Counted from the stretch's first letter, positions 1 through 8,251 are shown. The stretch: DNA of 64,000 nucleotides from Beijerinckiaceae bacterium (GCA_027532775.1 JAPZTO010000003.1:372001-436000); one strand, 5' to 3'. Notes: generated from the sequence alone by a model not told the origin. Made by a program: numbers and translations.

Positions 1-201
1 GCCGAGTTGCCCGCGCAGGATCAGGACGAGGAGGCCGAGCCCGCCGCCGATCGCGAAGGTGAGCGCGGTCAGCAGGAAGGGCGGCACGCCGGCGGTCGAG
101 GCTGTCAACAGGGCGAGAAGGCCCCAGAGCAGGATGGCGCCGAGGCCGGCAAAAGTGGGGAGGGAGAGGGTCGGGCGGGCCGCAGGTACAGGCATGGTCA
201 T
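1..201 (-). CDS. DMT/EamA-family exporter, N-terminal part (cut by window edge)
   Basis: The minus strand reads open from an ATG at 201 to the window edge, giving 67 residues. After a short polar start they form two hydrophobic helices joined by a short loop with a GVPPF motif. This pattern (AILLWG, GVPPF, ALTFAIG) resembles the first two helices of drug/metabolite transporters of the aromatic-amino-acid exporter type, so an inner-membrane exporter is likely, though the substrate is unknown. A second in-frame ATG at 195 could also be the start. The rest of the gene lies outside the window. The match rests on a short segment only. Confidence 0.6.
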   Translation of the reverse strand, partial: MTMPVPAARPTLSLPTFAGLGAILLWGLLALLTASTAGVPPFLLTALTFAIGGGLGLLVLILRGQLG

Positions 202-715
202 GGCGGCAGGAGATACGCGCGCCGCGGTCGGCTGGAAAGCCCGCGGCGACAGAAAAGTTCGCGACAGCGCACGCCTTGCCGGGATCCGGAGGAAAAAGCT
301 TCGCCTGATCAGCTACTTACCCTGTTGTGCTCCGACCGGCAGGCGTCGGTTTTCCCCGCTGTGGCGAACCGGGCCTAGAATGCGCCCATTGCCGCGGGAT
401 CGGGGCCGGATCCGGACCGTTCCCCCCCGTGGCAAACGGCGGGGGAAGCCGCGAATTCTCGCAGCCCTGGCCGGAACGGGGTTCCGTCTTGCCTTTCGGG
501 CCGGTTCACGCCCACCCCCTTCTGTTCCCGAACCGGCGACGAAGCCGGCGGAACCCCGCTTTCCTCCCTCACCCGCGCGGCGCGAGCCTGCGCGGTTTTC
601 GGCGTGCCCGAAGTCAGCAACCTGAGATAGAAATCGCGGCTCGGTTGACCGGTTGCCGAAGGGCGCGGTCCGCGGCAGGATTCGCCGCGGATCAACCAGT
701 CCCGGAGGAGCGGAG
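202..715. other. Intergenic region without a supported gene
   Basis: This G+C-rich gap lies between two divergent genes. Open frames here overlap each other on both strands, and none has a ribosome site plus a recognisable product. A 7-bp hairpin (arms CCGCGGC and GCCGCGG, 670-676 and 684-690) lies in the likely leader of the gene that starts at 716. A TAGAAT at 376-381 could be a -10 box but lacks a clear -35 partner. Otherwise I see nothing in it. Confidence 0.4.
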
Positions 716-1186
716 ATGGCGAAATCGGCGATTGCGCAGTTGCAGCAGGCCCGGCAGCCGAAAAGGGTGGAAGCCCTGCCCGAGGGTGCACGGCATTGGG
801 GCCCGCCCGGCGCGTCGATGATCGTCTCGACCCCTGCCGAGGTCGATTCGATCCTGCGGCAGGTGCCGGCGGGCCGGGTGACCACGCTCGACGATATCCG
901 GCAATGCCTGGCACGGCGGCATGGCACCACCATCGCCTGCCCGGTCTCGACGGCGATTTTCATCGGGATTGCCGCGCGTGCGGCGATGGAGATGCGGGAA
1001 CTTGGCGCCGAGGCGGTGACGCCGTTCTGGCGCGCCCTGCGTTCGGACGGCTCGCTCAACCCGAAATATCCGGGCGGGATCCGCCTGCAGGCGGCCTTCC
1101 TCGAGGCGGAAGGCCACCGGATCGGGCAGAAGGGCAAGACCAGCTTCGTGGAGGACCACGAAGCCGTTCTTGCTGACCTAGCGTGA
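716..1186 (+). CDS. Alkyltransferase-like (MGMT-fold) DNA-binding protein
   Basis: A 156-residue protein. The C-terminal two thirds resembles the DNA-binding domain of O6-methylguanine methyltransferases: a PAGRVTT entry, a helical core, then TPFWRALRSDGSLNPKYPGG and a closing LEAEGH helix. At the place of the active PCHR motif it has PFWR, so the methyl-accepting cysteine is absent. It may therefore bind DNA without repairing by transfer, as alkyltransferase-like proteins do. The start at 716 follows a strong GGAGGAG/GGAG ribosome site; an upstream in-frame ATG at 653 has none. The gene ends 3 bp before the convergent phaB stop. Function is inferred from the fold. Confidence 0.65.
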   Translation: MAKSAIAQLQQARQPKRVEALPEGARHWGPPGASMIVSTPAEVDSILRQVPAGRVTTLDDIRQCLARRHGTTIACPVSTAIFIGIAARAAMEMRELGAEAVTPFWRALRSDGSLNPKYPGGIRLQAAFLEAEGHRIGQKGKTSFVEDHEAVLADLA

Positions 1187-1189
1187 GCC

Positions 1190-1915
1190 TCAGCTCATCA
1201 ACTGGCCGCCATTGGCGGAGAGCGTGGAGCCGGTGATGAAGCCGGCCTCGTCCGCCGCGAGGAACACCACCGCGCGGGCGATTTCCTCCGGCTCGCCGAG
1301 GCGGCCGACCGGGATCTGCGGCAGGATGGCCTTTTCCAGCACGCCCGGATCAATCGCGCGGACCATCTCGGTGGCGATATAGCCGGGGCAGATCGCATTG
1401 ACGGTGATGCCGGCGCGGGCGCCTTCCTGGGCGAGCGCCTTGACGAAGCCGATATCGCCGGCCTTGGCGGCGGAATAATTCACCTGGCCCATCTGGCCCT
1501 TCTGGCCATTGACCGAGGAAATGCAGATCACGCGGCCGAACTTGCGGGCGCGCATGCCTTCCCAGACCGGGCGGGTCATGTTGAAGAGCGAATTGAGGTT
1601 GGTGTTGATGACGCCATACCACTGGTCCTTCGTCATCTTGTGGAACATGCCGTCCTTGGTGATGCCGGCATTGTTCACGAGCACGTCGATCGGCCCGAGC
1701 TCGGCCTCGACCTTCGCCACGCCGGCGGCGCAGGCATCGAAATCCGAGACATCCCATTTGTAGGTCGGGATGCCGGTTTCCTTCGTGAAGGCCGCCGCGG
1801 CATCGTCATTGCCGGCATAGCTGGCCGCCACCTTGTATCCCGCCGCCTTGAGGGCCTTCGAGATGGCCGCGCCGATCCCGCGCGAACCCCCCGTAACCAA
1901 TGCTACCCGTGCCAT
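1190..1915 (-). CDS. phaB: Acetoacetyl-CoA reductase PhaB
   Basis: A 241-residue short-chain dehydrogenase that reduces acetoacetyl-CoA to (R)-3-hydroxybutyryl-CoA with NADPH, the second step of polyhydroxybutyrate synthesis in the cytoplasm. Visible motifs are the nucleotide-binding TGGSRGIG (residues 8-15), NNAG (81-84), and the catalytic Ser134, Tyr147 and Lys151 in ISSVNG and YSAAK. The length and C-terminal ANGGQLMS are typical of PhaB. The ATG at 1915 follows AGGAGGAACATC. It lies downstream of phaA and a DUF1737 gene on the same strand, separated from them by about 160 bp with two hairpins, so it may be partly independently expressed. Confidence 0.95.
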   Translation of the reverse strand: MARVALVTGGSRGIGAAISKALKAAGYKVAASYAGNDDAAAAFTKETGIPTYKWDVSDFDACAAGVAKVEAELGPIDVLVNNAGITKDGMFHKMTKDQWYGVINTNLNSLFNMTRPVWEGMRARKFGRVICISSVNGQKGQMGQVNYSAAKAGDIGFVKALAQEGARAGITVNAICPGYIATEMVRAIDPGVLEKAILPQIPVGRLGEPEEIARAVVFLAADEAGFITGSTLSANGGQLMS

Positions 1916-2032
1916 GATGTTCCTCCTCGAACGCTGCGGCTTTTTCCGCTGCCGGTTCTTCGCGTCCGGGCAGCGGCTGGTTGGTGCGGCGGGCAGGCCA
2001 ACCCTTGCGGGAAGGCCCCTCGCCGATGAGAA

Positions 2033-2077
2033 GGGCGGGGTTGCCCCCGCCCGGTCGTCCTGGCGGGATTTCCCGCC
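2033..2077 (-). terminator. Two tandem hairpins after the DUF1737 gene
   Basis: Reading the minus strand, a 7-bp stem (arms 2062-2068 and 2071-2077, GGCGGGA/TCCCGCC, 2-nt loop) touches the DUF1737 stop codon. It is followed by an 8-bp stem (2033-2040 and 2045-2052, GGGCGGGG/CCCCGCCC, 4-nt loop). Only a weak T-rich stretch follows, so they may attenuate or protect the phaA message rather than fully terminate it before phaB. Confidence 0.4.
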
Positions 2078-2292
2078 TATTCCGATTTCAGGTCCAGATC
2101 GGGGGCATAGCCACCCGCCCTGACCTTGATGATTGCCTGACCGGCAATGACCTGCTTGCGCCCGGCATCGTAGGTCAGGCTGGGGCTGCCATGCAATTGC
2201 CAGCCCCGGCTGAGCGCTTCGCTGACGCGGTGACAGAAACTGGCGTCATCCGGTCCGGTCAGGAAGCGATACAGCGTTGTCGACGTCTCCAT
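2077..2292 (-). CDS. DUF1737 family small protein
   Basis: A 71-residue protein whose first half (YRFLTGPDDASFCHRVSEAL followed by SRGWQLHGSPSLTYD) matches the DUF1737 family, a small conserved domain of unknown function. An AGGAG site sits just before the ATG at 2292. It begins 25 bp after the phaA stop, so it is almost certainly cotranscribed with phaA. No signal peptide or membrane segment is visible. Its place between two PHB synthesis genes suggests a link to that pathway, but this is only guilt by association. Confidence 0.8.
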   Translation of the reverse strand: METSTTLYRFLTGPDDASFCHRVSEALSRGWQLHGSPSLTYDAGRKQVIAGQAIIKVRAGGYAPDLDLKSE

Positions 2293-2317
2293 TCAATCTC
2301 CTGAAAAATACGTGCCA

Positions 2318-3493
2318 TCAACGTTCGACGCACATGGCAACGCCCATGCCGCCACCGATGCAGAGGGTCGCGAGGCCCTTCTTGGCCCCCCGGCGCTGCA
2401 TTTCAAAAAGCAGGGTATTCAGGATACGGGCCCCGGAGGCGCCGATCGGATGGCCGATGGCGATGGCGCCGCCATTGACGTTCACGATGGCCGGGTCCCA
2501 GCCCATATCCTTGTTGACGGCGAGAGCCTGCGCCGCGAAAGCCTCGTTGGCCTCGACGAGGTCGAGATCCGAGACCTTCCAGCCGGCCTTTTCCAGCGCA
2601 CGGCGGGAAGCGGGGATCGGGCCCGTGCCCATGATGGCCGGGTCGACGCCGCAGGTTGCCCAGGAGACGATGCGGGCCAGCGGGGTGACGCCGCGGCGGG
2701 CCGCTTCGGCCTCGCTCATCAGCACCGCGGCAGCAGCGCCGTCATTGATGCCGGAGGCGTTGCCGGCAGTGACGGTGCCATCCTTCGAAAAGGCCGGCTT
2801 CAGCTTGGCCATGCCGTCGAGCGTGGCGCCGTGGCGGGGATATTCATCGGCATCGACCACGATGTCGCCCTTGCGGGTCTTGACCGTGACGGCGATGATC
2901 TCGTCCTTGAACTTGCCGGCCTTCTGGGCGGCTTCGGCCTTGTTCTGCGAGGCGACGGCGAAGGCGTCCTGCTCCTCGCGGGTGAGCTGCCATTTCGTGG
3001 CGATGTTCTCGGCCGTCGTGCCCATATGATAGCCTTGGAAGGCATCGAGCAGGCCGTCCTTCAGCATCGAATCGAGCATCTTCATGTCGCCCATCTTCGT
3101 GCCGGCGCGGAGATAAGCGACATGCGGCGAGAGCGTCATGGATTCCTGGCCGCCGGCGACGATGATCTGCGCATCGCCATTGGCGATCTGCTGCATGCCG
3201 ATCGCGACGGTGCGCAGGCCCGAACCGCAAAGCTGGTTCAGCGCCCAGGCAGTCTTTTCCTGGGGAATACCGGCGGCCATCGCCGCCTGGCGGGCCGGAT
3301 TCTGGCCCTGGCCGGCCGAGAGCACCTGGCCGAGAATCACCTCGTCGACTTCCTCGCCGCTGACCTTGGCGCGGCCCAGCGCGCCCTGGATGGCGAGAGC
3401 ACCGAGCTGGTGCGCGGGCATTTCCGCAAAGGCGCCGTTAAAGGACCCGACGGGGGTCCGGGCTGCGCTCGCGATGACAATCGATTTCGACAT
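2318..3493 (-). CDS. phaA: Acetyl-CoA acetyltransferase (beta-ketothiolase) PhaA
   Basis: A 391-residue thiolase that condenses two acetyl-CoA molecules to acetoacetyl-CoA, the first step of PHB synthesis. The catalytic nucleophile Cys89 lies in NQLCGSGLR, and the second-half active-site residues His348 (GHPIGASG) and Cys378 ([10 protein letters not shown]) are present. Full family length. The ATG at 3493 has a good ribosome site (GAGGAGAG). It is followed by the DUF1737 gene and phaB. The divergent phaR gene shares its upstream region, the usual alphaproteobacterial arrangement, which suggests PhaR control. Confidence 0.97.
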   Translation of the reverse strand: MSKSIVIASAARTPVGSFNGAFAEMPAHQLGALAIQGALGRAKVSGEEVDEVILGQVLSAGQGQNPARQAAMAAGIPQEKTAWALNQLCGSGLRTVAIGMQQIANGDAQIIVAGGQESMTLSPHVAYLRAGTKMGDMKMLDSMLKDGLLDAFQGYHMGTTAENIATKWQLTREEQDAFAVASQNKAEAAQKAGKFKDEIIAVTVKTRKGDIVVDADEYPRHGATLDGMAKLKPAFSKDGTVTAGNASGINDGAAAAVLMSEAEAARRGVTPLARIVSWATCGVDPAIMGTGPIPASRRALEKAGWKVSDLDLVEANEAFAAQALAVNKDMGWDPAIVNVNGGAIAIGHPIGASGARILNTLLFEMQRRGAKKGLATLCIGGGMGVAMCVER

Positions 3494-3557
3494 TTGGCTC
3501 TCCTCGCCTCGTTCCGGCCCGGCCTGTTCATCAGGCCTCGGGCTTAACCGTTCCCTC

Positions 3558-3586
3558 TATCAGACTTGCCAAGAAACTATCGTCAA
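3558..3586 (-). promoter_or_regulatory. Putative sigma-70 promoter for phaA
   Basis: On the minus strand TTGACG (3586-3581) is followed after 17 nt by CTGATA (3563-3558), about 65 bp upstream of the phaA start. The -35 box is near consensus and the -10 box is weaker. It lies in the phaA/phaR divergent region, where a PhaR operator would be expected, although I could not define one. Confidence 0.35.
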
Positions 3587-3706
3587 GCCAGAAACAAGAG
3601 TAAGAAGGGCATACGATGGTTGCGTTTGCGTGATGGGTGCCGCCTGGGCCACTATGTTCGCAGGGCGAGCGCGTGGCGTGGCGCAGAACCGGCACAGGGA
3701 GACGGC

Positions 3707-4246
3707 ATGGCGGAGCAGGGCTCGAAAGAACCGACGGTCATCAAGAAATACGCGAACCGGCGCCTCTACCATACGGGCACCAGCTCGTATGTGACGCTGG
3801 AGGATCTGGCGCTCATGGTCCGCCAGGGCGAGGAATTCCAGGTGACCGATGCGAAGACGGGCGAAGATATCACCCGGTCCGTGCTGACGCAGATCATCTT
3901 CGAGCAGGAGAACAAGGGCCAGTTCCTGTTGCCCATCGCGTTCCTGCGCCAGCTGATCCAGTTCTACGGCGACAACATGCAGGCCCTCGTGCCGCGCTAT
4001 CTCGAATTCTCCCTCGGCCAGTTCATGGCCGACCAGCAGAAGCTCCGCGAGCAATTCGCCAAGGGCTTCGGCACCAATGCCTTCACGGCCAGTGCGTTCG
4101 GGCAGAACCCGATGGCTGCCGCCATGGAGGAGCAGGTGCGCAACAACATGGCGATCTTCCAGGAGGCCATGCGGGCCTTCACGCCCTTCGCCGCCGGCAA
4201 GGCCGGCGAGGCGGAGGCCGATCCCGCCCGCAAGAAGGGGAAGTAA
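3707..4246 (+). CDS. phaR: Polyhydroxyalkanoate synthesis regulator PhaR
   Basis: A 179-residue transcriptional repressor of PHB granule genes that senses polymer. The N-terminus carries the very conserved DNA-binding PHB/PHA accumulation domain (IKKYANRRLYHTGTSSYVTL, residues about 13-32), then the central IIFEQEN...LLPIAFLRQLI segment and a variable, charged C-terminus. The start at ATG 3707, preceded by GGGAG, gives the usual PhaR length; a longer in-frame extension to 3566 lacks family similarity. It is divergent from phaA and convergent with the EAL gene, from which a block of palindromic repeats separates it. Confidence 0.92.
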   Translation: MAEQGSKEPTVIKKYANRRLYHTGTSSYVTLEDLALMVRQGEEFQVTDAKTGEDITRSVLTQIIFEQENKGQFLLPIAFLRQLIQFYGDNMQALVPRYLEFSLGQFMADQQKLREQFAKGFGTNAFTASAFGQNPMAAAMEEQVRNNMAIFQEAMRAFTPFAAGKAGEAEADPARKKGK

Positions 4247-4574
4247 GGCGGCGGGGCTGCCGGCTGGCTGCCCCTCACCCGGCGCTTCGCAGGCTGTCTG
4301 CCTGGCCCCTCACCCTGCGCTTCGCGCCATCCTCGCCCCGCAAGCCGGGCGAGGGATTCAGGCGCCCATCGCCTTCGCTCCTGCTCCCCGCAAGCGGGGC
4401 GAGGGGATGCGCACAGCCGTTACGGCCTTATCCTCTTATCGCTTGCTGCCATTCCGGCGCGCTCCCACCTCTCCCCCTCGGGGAGAGGGATTCAAGCGCC
4501 CATCGCCTTCGCTTCTGCTGGCGCGCAGCGACGGCGGGTGAGGTGGCGGTGCGCAATACGCCCGCAGCCGGCCT
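4247..4574. repeat. Convergent-junction palindromic repeat block, copy A
   Basis: The block holds CCCTCACCC and GCGCTTCGC words, stem-loop pairs such as CTCTCCCC/GGGGAGAG and CCCCGC/GCGGGG, and two copies of GCGCCCATCGCCTTCGC (near 4360 and 4498). Related blocks lie at 18324-18513 and 27102-27468. All three sit between converging genes. No gene is supported inside it. It may act as a bidirectional terminator or be a dispersed palindromic element. Confidence 0.7.
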
Positions 4575-6329
4575 TCAGGCGAGGCGCCGCGCCGGCGCTT
4601 CGCTCTTCCGGGCGGGCATGCCATCCATGGCCGTGCCGAGGAAATCGCCCTGCAGGTATTCGACCCGCCATGAGGTGAGCAGCGAGGCGGTCTCCTCGTC
4701 CTGCACCCATTCGGCGACGGTCTCGATCTTCAGGTGGCGGGCGAGTTGCAGCAGGGTCTGCACGAAGAACCGGTCATCCGCCGAGCGGGCGAGATTCTTG
4801 ATGAAGGTGCCGTCGATCTTGAGGATATCGATCGGCAGCAGCCGCATGTTGCGGAACGAGGTATGGCCGGCGCCGAAATCGTCGATGGCGACACGGGCGC
4901 CACAATCCTTGATCCCCTCGATCAGGCTGCGCGCGGCATGGATGTCCTCGATCAGCGACGTCTCGGTGATCTCGACGATCAGCCGGGTGGCAACGCTGCG
5001 GTCGAGCGCGATCTGGGCGCGGAAGGCGGCCATCCAGTCATGGTGGAGGGCCGTGTCGACCCCGACATTGAAGGTGAGCGTGATGTCCGGCCGCTCGCGC
5101 AATGTCTCGATGGCGAGTTCCATCACCCGGTGGTCGACGAGATGCAGGAAGCCGAGCCGCTCGGCCACGGGCACGATCTGGGAGGCGCCCAGCCATTCGC
5201 CTTCGGGCGTGACCATGCGCACCAGCGATTCGTACATCGCGACATCGCCGCTCTTGGAGGAGACGATCGGCTGGAAGGCGAGGCGGATCCGGCGCTCGTT
5301 CAGCGCCGAGAGGACGAGATCGGTCGATTCGCGGTTCGTCGAGCGCTGCGAGGCGATATCGGGATTGCGGGAGAAGGCCACGAAGGTCGCATCGCCGCGT
5401 TCGCCCGAATCGGTCAGGGCTTCCTCGCAGGCATGGAGGGCCTCCATCGTCGTCTTCGCTTCCAGCGGAACGGCGACGCCGCCGATATGGACCGAGACGG
5501 AAATCGAGCCGGCGCTGGTCTCGATCGGCTGCGAGCGGATGCCCGAGGCGAGGCGGTTGGCCACGAATTCCATATGTTCGGCCAGGCTTGGCGCGAGGAT
5601 CAGCCCGATCTTGTTGGTGGCGTAGCGGCCGAGCGTATCGCGGCGGCGGATCATGCCGCGCAGGCGCCGGACAATGGCGGCGATCACCTCGTCGCCGACC
5701 TGGTAGCCATATTGCCGGTTCAGCTGGGCGAGGTCGTTGATCGCCACCATCATCAGCACGAGGCCGCGCGTATCCTTCGCGGTGCCGTCGATCGCATGGG
5801 CGAGGGCGTTGCAGAAATCGGCGCGGGTCAGCGCGCCGGTGGCCGGATCGTAATGGCGCTTGGTCACCAGCGCCATTTCCTCGGAGGTCGGCGCGAGAAT
5901 GCGCCGGCAGACGCCGTGGACGAGGCGGGGCCTGCCGGCCTCGTTGGCAAACCAGCGGCCGCTATCCTCGATCCAGAACCGGGTGCCCGGCGCGGGGTTG
6001 ACGAGGTAGCGGGCGGAGAAATTGACACCGGTGCCGGGGTCGCGGCCTTCGCTTTCGAAGATCTCGGCATGGCGGGAAGTGGGGCTGGCGGCATCGACCA
6101 GCGTCGCGAACACCGTTCCGGTGCTGAGCGGCGAGAGATCCCGGACCCCGAAGATCTGCGCCGCATCGACGCTCCACGTGACGTGGTCGGTCTCGATATT
6201 CCAGGAATAGGTGGCCTCGCCGAGATCGGTGCCGGCATGGGCAATGTCGAAGCCGCCGGTGACGACATCCGGTGACAGTTCCGGAGCAGGGCCGGCGGGA
6301 ACCGGCCGAAGGCCATTCTGGTTGTTCAT
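4575..6329 (-). CDS. PAS-like/degenerate GGDEF/EAL cyclic-di-GMP protein
   Basis: About 584 residues, cytoplasmic. A PAS-like region (about 38-150, SWNIETDHVTWS) is followed by a GGDEF-like domain (about 160-320) and an EAL domain (about 338-570). Where the GGDEF signature should be, the protein reads RYATNK, so cyclase activity is unlikely. The EAL domain keeps key residues: ESL (367-369), EITET, DDFGAG (483-488) and LKIDGTFI. It could thus hydrolyse c-di-GMP, with the GGDEF part sensing nucleotide, though AEWVQ replaces AEGVE. Start uncertain: the ATG at 6329 has a GGA; alternatives are ATG 6386 or TTG 6395. Confidence 0.85.
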   Translation of the reverse strand: MNNQNGLRPVPAGPAPELSPDVVTGGFDIAHAGTDLGEATYSWNIETDHVTWSVDAAQIFGVRDLSPLSTGTVFATLVDAASPTSRHAEIFESEGRDPGTGVNFSARYLVNPAPGTRFWIEDSGRWFANEAGRPRLVHGVCRRILAPTSEEMALVTKRHYDPATGALTRADFCNALAHAIDGTAKDTRGLVLMMVAINDLAQLNRQYGYQVGDEVIAAIVRRLRGMIRRRDTLGRYATNKIGLILAPSLAEHMEFVANRLASGIRSQPIETSAGSISVSVHIGGVAVPLEAKTTMEALHACEEALTDSGERGDATFVAFSRNPDIASQRSTNRESTDLVLSALNERRIRLAFQPIVSSKSGDVAMYESLVRMVTPEGEWLGASQIVPVAERLGFLHLVDHRVMELAIETLRERPDITLTFNVGVDTALHHDWMAAFRAQIALDRSVATRLIVEITETSLIEDIHAARSLIEGIKDCGARVAIDDFGAGHTSFRNMRLLPIDILKIDGTFIKNLARSADDRFFVQTLLQLARHLKIETVAEWVQDEETASLLTSWRVEYLQGDFLGTAMDGMPARKSEAPARRLA

Positions 6330-6492
6330 GTGCCGGTCCGGCCCCTGTTTATTCTGATATCGCGCAATCCCGATATCGCGCAGCATGGCCGTCAACGGGC
6401 CTGAACCGCAGCCCTCGAACTATGCCGGCCAAGGGTAAAGGTTTGGCTAAGCCGGGCCGGGCCGATGGCACGGCCCTTGCCGTTGATCCGGC

Positions 6493-6789
6493 ATGAGCAC
6501 GATCAAAGCCCTCGTTCCGTATCATTCCGAAACATCCGGCCGCCAGAGCGGGCAGAACCCGTCCCGCGATGGTCAGGGGCAGGCCCAGCGCCAGCCCCGG
6601 GGCCCCCGCGAGGAGAGGCGCCAGCCGGCCTTCCTCGTCCAGATGCTGGTCGGCGTCGATGCCGACCTGCGCAAGGCGCTCGGCCGGCGCGATCTCGCCG
6701 AGCAGCGCCTGAACGCCTATGGCTCTGCTTTGGCGAGCCGGCCCTCGGCGCGGCCGCTCTCGTTCCTCAGGCTCGTCGAGACCGCCTGA
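6493..6789 (+). CDS. Small hypothetical protein, Gln/Arg-rich N-half
   Basis: An open frame of 98 residues that I do not recognise. The first half is rich in Gln, Arg, Ser and Pro and is probably disordered. The second half (FLVQMLVGVDADLRKALGRRDLAEQRLNAYGSAL) could form an amphipathic helical hairpin. Codon third positions are G/C-rich like those of neighbouring genes, and it ends next to a terminator shared with rpmF. No clear ribosome site precedes the ATG. It is divergent from the EAL gene. It could be a real local gene or a chance frame. Confidence 0.5.
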   Translation: MSTIKALVPYHSETSGRQSGQNPSRDGQGQAQRQPRGPREERRQPAFLVQMLVGVDADLRKALGRRDLAEQRLNAYGSALASRPSARPLSFLRLVETA

Positions 6790-6800
6790 ACCGGCCGGTC

Positions 6801-6835
6801 AAACGAAAAGACCCGCAGCGCGGGCGCGCTGCGGG
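6801..6835 (-). terminator. Rho-independent terminator of rpmF
   Basis: A 10-bp stem (6812-6821 CCCGCAGCGC, 6826-6835) with a 4-nt loop is followed on the minus strand by TCTTTTCGTTT. It lies 60 bp after the rpmF stop and between convergent genes. Confidence 0.8.
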
Positions 6836-6895
6836 CTGGATTTCGACAACGGAACGTTGCGGCCCCTTCTGGGGCGGAACGTCAGGCCCGGGAAA

Positions 6896-7081
6896 TCAGG
6901 CCTGGGTCTTCGGCGTCAGGACCTGGCGGCCGCGATACATGCCGGTCTTCAGGTCGATATGATGCGGGCGGCGAAGCTCGCCGGAATTCTTGTCCTCGAT
7001 GTAGCTCGGGGCGCTCAGCGCATCGGCCGACCGGCGGTGGCCCTGCTTCATGCGCGAGACTTTCTTTTTCGGAACGGCCAT
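6896..7081 (-). CDS. rpmF: 50S ribosomal protein L32
   Basis: 61 residues with the typical L32 start [18 protein letters not shown], then the alphaproteobacterial variant of the short C-terminal part ([17 protein letters not shown]). It is a structural component of the large ribosomal subunit. The zinc-binding cysteines of some L32 forms are absent, as in the C-minus type. The AGGAGTTGAGAA site supports the ATG at 7081. It is transcribed alone and ends at a strong terminator. The gene is divergent from farnesyl diphosphate synthase. Confidence 0.95.
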   Translation of the reverse strand: MAVPKKKVSRMKQGHRRSADALSAPSYIEDKNSGELRRPHHIDLKTGMYRGRQVLTPKTQA

Positions 7082-7276
7082 TTTCTCAACTCCTGCGGAT
7101 GTCCGCTTGGCGGACCTGCCAGATTTTCGATCCGGGATAATCGTGAAGCGCGGTCCATAATCGCTTTCGTCGGGAAAAGCCAGCCCAAAACGTCATGCTT
7201 GTTGCCGTGATGGATTCGCGCTTAATCGGAACGGGGCCGGATCCGCCCGGAACGTCTCTTGAGCCGGAAGTAACGC

Positions 7277-8206
7277 ATGACCGAGACCGACGCCATCCTC
7301 TCCGCCCTTGCTGCCCAGCTCGACAGCCATGCCCGCGCGGTCGATACCTGCCTTGCCGGATGGCTCGACCGGCCGGGCCGGCCGCCGCGGCTGGTGGCGG
7401 CGATGCGTCATGCCGCCTTTGCCGGCGGCAAGCGGATGCGGCCTTACCTGGTGCTGGAATCGGCCCGGCTCTTCGGCGTGACGGGCGAGGCCCCGCTGCA
7501 GGTCGCGGCCGCCCTGGAGGCAATCCATTGCTATTCGCTGGTCCATGACGACCTGCCCTCGATGGACAATGACGACATGCGCCGTGGCCAGCCGACGGTG
7601 CACCGGGCCTATGACGAAGCGACGGCGATTCTTGTCGGGGACGGTCTGCTGACGCTGGCTTTCGAGATGGTCGCCTCCGACCATGTCACCCTGCCGCCGG
7701 CGGTGAAGGTGGCCCTCGTTTCCGCCCTGGCCCGGGCCTCGGGCATTGACGGCATGGTCGGCGGGCAATTGCTCGATCTCGCGGCGGAAGGCCGGTTCGA
7801 GGCCGAGCCGCAGCCGCTGGACCTTGCGGCGATCCGCCATCTTCAGGCGCTGAAGACCGGCGCGCTGATCCGGTTCGCCGTCGAGGCCGGTGCGCTGATG
7901 GCGCCGGAGGCGACGCCGGAGCAGCGCGACGCGCTGACCCGGTATGGCGAGGCTTTGGGCCTTGCCTTCCAGATCCGTGACGACCTGCTCGATGTCGAGG
8001 GCGATGCCGCCCTGGTGGGCAAGGCCGTCGCCAAGGATGCCGCGGCCGGCAAGGGCACCTTCGTCAGCCTGCTCGGCATCGAGGCGGCCCGGAGCGAGGT
8101 CGAACGGGTGAGTGCCGGCGGCATCGCGGCGGTCGAGGCGGCATTCGGCGCGGCGGCGGAACCGCTTGTGGCGCTGATGGTGTTCAACCAGAAGCGCCGG
8201 CACTGA
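7277..8206 (+). CDS. ispA: Farnesyl diphosphate synthase (polyprenyl synthetase)
   Basis: 309 residues. It adds isopentenyl diphosphate to allylic diphosphates to make farnesyl (possibly geranylgeranyl) diphosphate for quinones and undecaprenyl carriers. The first Asp-rich motif DDLPSMDNDD (91-100) has the four-residue spacing of bacterial FPP synthases, with an aromatic Tyr86 five residues before it, which favours the C15 product. GGKRMRP (50-56) and the second motif RDDLLD (234-239) are intact. GGAAG precedes the ATG at 7277. Divergent from rpmF. ispG elsewhere in the window serves the same pathway. Confidence 0.9.
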   Translation: MTETDAILSALAAQLDSHARAVDTCLAGWLDRPGRPPRLVAAMRHAAFAGGKRMRPYLVLESARLFGVTGEAPLQVAAALEAIHCYSLVHDDLPSMDNDDMRRGQPTVHRAYDEATAILVGDGLLTLAFEMVASDHVTLPPAVKVALVSALARASGIDGMVGGQLLDLAAEGRFEAEPQPLDLAAIRHLQALKTGALIRFAVEAGALMAPEATPEQRDALTRYGEALGLAFQIRDDLLDVEGDAALVGKAVAKDAAAGKGTFVSLLGIEAARSEVERVSAGGIAAVEAAFGAAAEPLVALMVFNQKRRH

Positions 8207-8210
8207 TCAC

Positions 8211-8251
8211 GAAATCCTTACCAAGCTTTCGGATTTCCTTACCAAGCTTTC
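8211..8251 (+). promoter_or_regulatory. 16-bp direct repeat, possible operator
   Basis: TCCTTACCAAGCTTTC occurs twice (8215-8230 and 8236-8251) with a 21-bp period, that is two helical turns, just after ispA and 62 bp before the HlyD-type gene. An overlapping inverted repeat (GAAATCC 8211-8217, GGATTTC 8231-8237) could also fold as a hairpin at the ispA end. The phasing suggests a regulator binding site for the downstream gene; the regulator is unknown. Confidence 0.45.

Noticed and set aside
1946..1976. 8-bp hairpin upstream of phaB as a terminator
   Set aside because: Arms CCGCTGCC/GGCAGCGG are good, but the minus strand continues with A rather than T, so it is not a rho-independent terminator for that strand.
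3637..5625. 662-codon plus-strand frame over phaR, the repeat block and the EAL gene
   Set aside because: It crosses two well supported genes on both strands and the repeat block, and the product matches nothing.
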